From assembly GCA_026987075.1 (NCBI GenBank), contig JALSNI010000048.1, positions 1 to 35,914 on the forward strand: a DNA stretch of 35,914 nucleotides. Direction: 5' to 3'. The notes under the pieces are model-generated. The model was not told where the DNA came from. It worked only from the letters and a program-made list of their open reading frames with translations, and did no database searches. The position numbers and the translations under genes were made by a program. The stretch comes from Persephonella sp. (GTDB lineage Bacteria; Aquificota; Aquificia; Aquificales; Hydrogenothermaceae). This document shows, piece after piece, positions 31,227-35,914 of the stretch (the stretch's first letter is position 1; each line of letters begins with the position of its first letter).

Positions 31227-31880
31227 ATGGTAGTGTTACTTACATCAAAACCTGTAGATGAACATGATTTAGAGCAGTTAGTAGGAAGGGTGTTCTTTAA
31301 AGCTATAGACCTTCTTGGAGGTCTTCATAAATTAGCTGAATACAGAACATTAACCTGGCTTCCATCACTGGCAAGAGCTGCATTTGCCATAGTTTTGAGG
31401 GAGGAATACCTGAAAACAGAAGAAGAGATAGCAGAGATTGTAGGACTGACAAGAAACACTGTAAGAAACATACTCAGAGCAGACCCAAATGCTGCAATGT
31501 TCAAGATTGAGCATATGGACGAGCTAACCAAAGAAGAGAAAAAAGAGCTGAGAGTCCACACGGCAGGAGGAGTTGCAAAACTTGCATACAAACTGGTCAA
31601 AGAAGGAAACGAAGCTCAGACACTTTTAGAGTTCTGCAGAGAAATCTCAGCAAAAGCTGTTCAGGTATGTGAAGCTCCATGGGCTTACACAGTGCTGAAA
31701 CACACAAAAGGGCTGAAATATCCTGTTGAAAGCCCAGAAGCCCTTAAAGAAAAACTGTCTGGTATAACCATCAAAGGACTGTCTGCTGAAGAAGTAGCAG
31801 AAAATCTCACATATCCTATAAAAAATCCTGCCCAGCTACTTCACGAGATAAAAGAGTTCTTACAGATGAAAGAGGTTTAA
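31227..31880 (+). CDS. HTH regulator associated with KaiC-like ATPase
   Basis: A 217-residue protein has an HTH at about 64-85 (TEEEIAEIVGLTRNTVRNILRADP), after an N-terminal helical part, and a mixed C-terminal region (ELRVHTAGGVAKLAYKLVKEG...). I recall NCBI calling such proteins KaiC-associated regulatory domain proteins in Aquificales and archaea, which fits its place directly after the kaiC-like gene. It presumably binds DNA in response to the ATPase state. AAGGAGGGCG precedes ATG 31227. A strong terminator ends the unit just after it. Confidence 0.78.
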   Translation: MVVLLTSKPVDEHDLEQLVGRVFFKAIDLLGGLHKLAEYRTLTWLPSLARAAFAIVLREEYLKTEEEIAEIVGLTRNTVRNILRADPNAAMFKIEHMDELTKEEKKELRVHTAGGVAKLAYKLVKEGNEAQTLLEFCREISAKAVQVCEAPWAYTVLKHTKGLKYPVESPEALKEKLSGITIKGLSAEEVAENLTYPIKNPAQLLHEIKEFLQMKEV

Positions 31881-31884
31881 AGGA

Positions 31885-31908
31885 GCGGGCTAAAAGCCCG
31901 CTTTTTTT
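31885..31908 (+). terminator. Intrinsic terminator after the HTH gene
   Basis: GCGGGCT (31885-31891), AAA loop, AGCCCGC (31895-31901), then seven T's (31902-31908): a textbook rho-independent terminator. Only 26 bases separate it from reverse gyrase, so that gene needs read-through or a promoter inside the HTH gene. Confidence 0.93.
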
Positions 31909-31934
31909 AATTTCTGTCAGGAGAGAGGAAGAGA

Positions 31935-34900
31935 ATGAAAAAAGAGACAATACCTCTGATTTATAAAAATATGTGTCCTAACTGCGGAGGAGACATAACC
32001 TCTGAGAGACTGTTTAAAGGTCTTGTATGTGAAAACTGCCTGCCAGAAGAGATAGACAGGAAAGAACTGTGCGACTTTTTAGGATACGGCAGGTTCACAG
32101 ATGTATGTCATCTATGGGATAGAGTCAGGGACTTTAAACAGTTTTTCAAAGAAATAATAAAAAACGACCTGTGGTCTATACAGGAAACATGGGCTACAAG
32201 GTTTTTTATGAACATCTCTTATGCTTTGCTGGCACCAACAGGTATAGGAAAAACAACATTTGGTCTTGTTTTATCAAAATACCTGAAGGAAAAAGAAAAC
32301 AAAAAAGCATACCTGATTTTCCCAACACAGATGCTTGTTAATCAGGCTCACGAAAGACTTGTATCTTTTGGTGTTCCAGAAGAGGAGATATTAGCCTACA
32401 CATCAAAGTTTGCCAGCACAAAGAAAAGACAGGAAGAGCTGAAAGAAAGAATAAAAAACAATGATTTTCAGATACTTTTAACAACAACTATGTTCCTATA
32501 CAAGAACATAGACATCATCCCAAAGGGTGAATATGCACTTGTTTTTGTTGACGATGTGGACAGCATTTTAAAAACAGCAAAAAATATAGACAAAGTGCTG
32601 ATGCTTTTAGGATTTTCTCAGGAAGATATTGATTACACTCTAAAGTTTATAACATTTAAACAAAACCTGTTTAAAAAAGGACAGCCTTCAGAAGAAGATT
32701 TAGAAATTTACCAGCACTGGCAGTCAAAAATCCAGAAAATAACGCAGAAGAGGAAAGGAGTTCTTATAGTATCGTCAGCAACATCAAACCCCCGCTCAAA
32801 AAGGGTAAATCTGTTCAGAGAGCTTTTAGGTTTTGAGGTTGGAAGACCATCCCTCACACTGAGAAACATAGAAGACGTGTATGAAAAACCAGAAAATGTA
32901 TGGGAAAGAAGCATAGAGGTTATAAAACAGCTTGGAAAAGGTGGGCTTGCTTTCCTGTCTTCGTCAGAAACAGTAGAGACATTAGAAAAATATGTAGAAT
33001 TTTTAAACAAAAATGGGATAACTGCTGTTTCTTATCAGGATTTAATGGACAGGATAGATGAGTTCAGGGAAGGAAAAATCCAGATTGCTGTAGGTTTTGC
33101 CAGCTATAGAAATCCACTGGCAAGGGGAATAGACCTGCCTGACGTGATTAGATATGCTGTATTTGTAGGTGTTCCAAAACTTCAGTTTAACATCAGATTT
33201 GAAGAAGAATTTATTCATTTATACTACTTTCTCCTCTCTTTAACACCTTTCCTTGCAAAGAAAAAACTGATTGACCCTGTTCAGATAAAACAGCTTTACG
33301 ACTACATAAATTACCTAAAGATATACGCCTTTATTCCCCCTGAAAAATTAGAGCCTGAAAAGTTAGAAAAGATGAGAAAGATACAGCTGTATGTTAGAGA
33401 GCTGATAGAAAAACCTGATATTTTTGCAGCTGTTCAGCAGTCTCCAGAAATAACACTGAAAAAAGAGGGGGACAGTTTTGTTCTGACTACAGCAGACGTT
33501 ACAGGATACATTCAGGCATCAGGAAGAACATCAAGACTATACGCTGGCGGTCTAACAAAAGGGCTTGCATATCTGCTCGTTGACGATGAAAAAGCATTTT
33601 ACTCACTTCAGAAAAAGGTGCGGTGGTTCAGTGAAGATATACAGTTTAAACATATTAAAGAAATAAATCTTGATAAGCTGTTGGAAGAGATTGACAGAGA
33701 CAGGGAAAAAGTAAGAAAAGTTCTGTCAGGACAGATGATATCAGAAGAGAGACAGTCCTTCCTCACTACTGTTGTTGTTGTTGAATCCCCAAACAAAGCA
33801 AGAACAATAGCAAACTTTTTTGGAAAACCCCTTAGAAGAAGACTGAAAAATCTTGATGCCTATGAGATAGCAATAGGAGATAGATTTTTAACAATTGTTG
33901 CAAGCAAGGGACACGTTTTTGACCTTAATAAAGAGGAAGAATACTTTGGAGTAAAGAAAAACGGCTCCTTTATTCCTATTTTTGAACCGATTGATGAAGG
34001 GAAAAATCAGATTATACAGAGTATAAGGGAGTTAGACCTTGAGGTAAACGAGATATTCATAGCCACTGACCCTGACACAGAAGGGGAGAAGATAAGCTAC
34101 GACCTATATCTGAACTCACTTCCGTATAACTACAACATAAAAAGGGCAGAGTTTCACGAGGTTACCAAATGGGCATTCTTAAATGCTGTAAACAATCCAA
34201 GGGATTTTGATGTCAATCTTGTGAAAGCACAGCTTGTCAGAAGAATAGCCGATAGATGGATAGGATTTACCATATCCCAGTATATACAGGAAAAACTCCA
34301 CAGACACTGGCTGTCTGCAGGAAGGGTTCAGACACCTGTATTGGAGTGGATTATAGATAGGACTGACCAGGCAAAACAGAAGATAGCTATAATTCGTGTT
34401 GAGATAAATGGTTATCCATTTGAGTTTCAGTTTGAAGATAAAAAGAAGGCAAAATGGTTTTATGACCATCTACAGTTTGTAATGATTGAAGAAAAAGAGA
34501 AAAAAGAGGAGCACCTGTTTGTAAAACCATTCACCACAGATATTATGCTTTCAGAGGCAGCAAGAGAGCTGAGGTTTTCACCTCAAGAAACTATGCAGCT
34601 TGCACAGGACTTGTTTGAAGCAGGTCTGATAACATACCACAGGACAGACAGTTTCAGAGTTTCTGAAGCAGGAGTTTTTGTAGCCAGAGAATACATAACA
34701 GAAAACTTTGGAGAAGAGTATCTGAAAGTAAGAACATTCTCAGGAGCAGGAGGAGCCCACGAATGTATAAGACCAACAAAACCGATGGATGCTGATGACT
34801 TGAGGTCTACAATATTTACTATGAACATTCAGGGAATAACAAACAGGCATATAAAACTGTACGACCTTATATTCAAAAGGTTTATTGCCTCACAGATGAG

Positions 34901-35438
34901 AGAAACAGTCGTTGAAAAAACGCTATTTGAGGTGAAGGCTTTTGATGAAAAGATTGAGGAAGAAATAAACACAAGAATTATCCAGCACGGATACGACCTT
35001 ATTTTACCTGTGAAAATATACACCATTCCTACAGGGAAAGTAGAAGTTGAAAACAAGAAATCCTACCACCTTAAGCCAAAACTGCCCTACTATACATTTG
35101 CTACAGTTATACAGGAGATGAAAGAGAAAGGTATAGGAAGACCCTCCACATATGCTGTTACTGTGCAGAAACTGTTAGACAGACATTACATTGTTGAAAG
35201 AAGGGGATACCTGTTCCCAACAAAGCTTGGAAGAGCCGTTATTTCCCTTATAAAGAAAAGAGAAGAGATATACAGATTTGTAAGTGAAAACTTCACAAAA
35301 CAGTTAGAAGAGATTATGGACAGGGTAGAAAAAGGAGAAGCTGACTATCAGAAAGAGTTAGAGAAACTGTTCACACAGCTGAAAGAAAAAAGGCTGTTTT
35401 TCAAAGTGAGATTGGGAGAATATGCATACGAGGAGTAG
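31935..35438 (+). CDS. rgy: Reverse gyrase
   Basis: This enzyme introduces positive supercoils; it is the hallmark of hyperthermophiles. The 1167 residues show an N-terminal zinc finger (CPNCGG...VCENC, 14-35). The helicase-like half has Walker A APTGIGKTT (100-108), VFVDDVDS (203-210), VSSATSNPRSKR and SGRTSRLYAGG. The type IA topoisomerase half has VVVESPNKARTIA (about 613), TDPDTEGEKISYDL (about 710), SAGRVQTPVLEWI, the catalytic Tyr901 in GLITYHRTDS, and IGRPSTYA. All essential residues are present. No second CxxC zinc finger at the domain junction is seen; many family members have one. ATG 31935 has AGGAG and GAGG upstream. Aquificales often have two reverse gyrases, so this may not be the only one. 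Confidence 0.97.
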   Translation: MKKETIPLIYKNMCPNCGGDITSERLFKGLVCENCLPEEIDRKELCDFLGYGRFTDVCHLWDRVRDFKQFFKEIIKNDLWSIQETWATRFFMNISYALLAPTGIGKTTFGLVLSKYLKEKENKKAYLIFPTQMLVNQAHERLVSFGVPEEEILAYTSKFASTKKRQEELKERIKNNDFQILLTTTMFLYKNIDIIPKGEYALVFVDDVDSILKTAKNIDKVLMLLGFSQEDIDYTLKFITFKQNLFKKGQPSEEDLEIYQHWQSKIQKITQKRKGVLIVSSATSNPRSKRVNLFRELLGFEVGRPSLTLRNIEDVYEKPENVWERSIEVIKQLGKGGLAFLSSSETVETLEKYVEFLNKNGITAVSYQDLMDRIDEFREGKIQIAVGFASYRNPLARGIDLPDVIRYAVFVGVPKLQFNIRFEEEFIHLYYFLLSLTPFLAKKKLIDPVQIKQLYDYINYLKIYAFIPPEKLEPEKLEKMRKIQLYVRELIEKPDIFAAVQQSPEITLKKEGDSFVLTTADVTGYIQASGRTSRLYAGGLTKGLAYLLVDDEKAFYSLQKKVRWFSEDIQFKHIKEINLDKLLEEIDRDREKVRKVLSGQMISEERQSFLTTVVVVESPNKARTIANFFGKPLRRRLKNLDAYEIAIGDRFLTIVASKGHVFDLNKEEEYFGVKKNGSFIPIFEPIDEGKNQIIQSIRELDLEVNEIFIATDPDTEGEKISYDLYLNSLPYNYNIKRAEFHEVTKWAFLNAVNNPRDFDVNLVKAQLVRRIADRWIGFTISQYIQEKLHRHWLSAGRVQTPVLEWIIDRTDQAKQKIAIIRVEINGYPFEFQFEDKKKAKWFYDHLQFVMIEEKEKKEEHLFVKPFTTDIMLSEAARELRFSPQETMQLAQDLFEAGLITYHRTDSFRVSEAGVFVAREYITENFGEEYLKVRTFSGAGGAHECIRPTKPMDADDLRSTIFTMNIQGITNRHIKLYDLIFKRFIASQMRETVVEKTLFEVKAFDEKIEEEINTRIIQHGYDLILPVKIYTIPTGKVEVENKKSYHLKPKLPYYTFATVIQEMKEKGIGRPSTYAVTVQKLLDRHYIVERRGYLFPTKLGRAVISLIKKREEIYRFVSENFTKQLEEIMDRVEKGEADYQKELEKLFTQLKEKRLFFKVRLGEYAYEE

Positions 35439-35486
35439 AAATATTATTAATAACATTAAATCAAAATAAACTATCAGAGGGACTTT

Positions 35487-35822
35487 ATGCAGAAGATTTT
35501 TATTTTTATGATATTTGTGTTATCTACCTTTGTATACGCCAGATCAGAAATTGTGAAACCAGAATATGTGTGTATGGTTAACGACAGATTTATGGGTGTA
35601 GAACAGATTCCAGTTAAAGTAGACGAAAAGGTTTACTATGGATGCTGTAAAATGTGTATAGGTAGACTGCAAAATAATGAAAGTTTACGCTACGCAGTAG
35701 ATCCCATCTCAGGTAAAAAGGTAGATAAGGCAAAAGCGGTAATACTGAAACAAAAGGATGGCTCTGTGCTGTACTTTAAAAATGAATCTAATGCCAACCG
35801 GTTTATCAAAAACAATTACTGA
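35487..35822 (+). CDS. Exported TRASH-like metal-binding protein
   Basis: A 111-residue protein has a signal peptide (about 1-18, ending VYA) and a cysteine cluster: Cys29 in [11 protein letters not shown], then YYGCCKMC (Cys53, 54, 57). [35 protein letters not shown] follows. The Cys pattern with DPxSGxxVDKA and the YF...N end is what I recall for small periplasmic TRASH-like proteins next to copper and other metal systems, so copper or zinc binding is probable. AGAGGGA precedes ATG 35487. Its end overlaps the convergent gatB by seven bases. It follows rgy by 48 bases, without a terminator in between. Confidence 0.8.
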   Translation: MQKIFIFMIFVLSTFVYARSEIVKPEYVCMVNDRFMGVEQIPVKVDEKVYYGCCKMCIGRLQNNESLRYAVDPISGKKVDKAKAVILKQKDGSVLYFKNESNANRFIKNNY

Positions 35823-35914
35823 TTCAAAAGCTCAGACAGAATTTTATTTACTACTTTTGGATTTGCCTTTCCTTTTGTAGCTTTCATCACCTGACCAACA
35901 AAGAAACCTATCAG
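35816..35914 (-). CDS. gatB: GatB, aspartyl/glutamyl-tRNA amidotransferase subunit B, 3' end
   Basis: The last 32 codons are visible: [19 protein letters not shown] followed by a short helix and a stop at 35818-35816. The sequence is the typical GatB YqeY-like tail, which binds tRNA. GatCAB converts misacylated Glu-tRNA(Gln) or Asp-tRNA(Asn) to the amide forms. The rest of the gene lies beyond the window. Confidence 0.92.
   Translation of the reverse strand: MIGFFVGQVMKATKGKANPKVVNKILSELLNQ

Overview
The window is a gene-dense, AT-rich bacterial chromosome segment from a hyperthermophile or strong thermophile. The best fit is the Aquificota, probably Hydrogenothermaceae (Persephonella/Sulfurihydrogenibium-like). 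The evidence is a complete reverse gyrase, a SecA carrying the roughly 50-residue insert known from Aquificales and Thermotogales, a phosphoserine phosphatase of the metal-independent Hydrogenobacter type, an inositol-phosphate synthase (solute synthesis) and heavy AGA/AGG arginine use. The genus is inferred from protein resemblance only.

Layout. 1-2706 (+): end of an unknown membrane protein, then a type I-style CRISPR adaptation module cas4-[toxin/antitoxin]-cas1-cas2. A TumE-like toxin gene with a small, apparently damaged antitoxin lies between cas4 and cas1, and cas1 is broken by a shift at an A7 run. No CRISPR array is present here. 2695-6080 (-): Yip1-like membrane protein, IGHMBP2-type SF1 helicase, and a protoglobin fused to a PsiE-like membrane domain. 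6157-10165: a small zinc-ribbon protein (+), then dksA/traR-lspA-secA (-). 10400-12344 (+): an AT-rich wecB, a decayed IS element with terminal inverted repeats, and tRNA-Lys/tRNA-Glu behind a good promoter. 12346-14548 (-): PA2779-like protein, C39-like peptidase, TPR lipoprotein, membrane protein and a LOG-like TIGR00725 protein in an overlapping operon. 14612-19784 (+): DUF2231-like protein, KamA-type radical SAM enzyme, class V aminotransferase, phosphoserine phosphatase, hisZ, slyD. 19798-22771 (-): glycerophosphodiesterase and a copper P-type ATPase whose HMA domain is separated from the transporter by a slippery A9 site. 22864-25508 (+): alr, an NtrC-type regulator, a 4-oxalocrotonate tautomerase-like protein. 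25525-29179 (-): a possible 25-residue membrane peptide, serA, ino1 and an outer-membrane barrel protein. 29269-30241 (+): a 45-residue membrane protein, a DUF302-like protein and a COG0720 (QueD/PTPS) protein. 30306-35822 (+): KaiC-like ATPase, HTH regulator, terminator, reverse gyrase and a TRASH-like metal-binding protein. 35816-35914 (-): the 3' end of gatB.

How they fit together. serA, a class V aminotransferase and pspA could together supply the phosphorylated serine pathway. dksA-lspA-secA joins a transcription factor to envelope and secretion genes. The KaiC-like/HTH pair has its own promoter with an inverted repeat over the -10 box and lies directly before reverse gyrase, suggesting a regulatory link to DNA topology.

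The most notable observations are the copA recoding site (a short HMA protein plus a full transporter from one gene), the toxin-antitoxin module inside the cas adaptation operon with lesions in two of its genes, and the COG0720 protein that has lost two catalytic residues.
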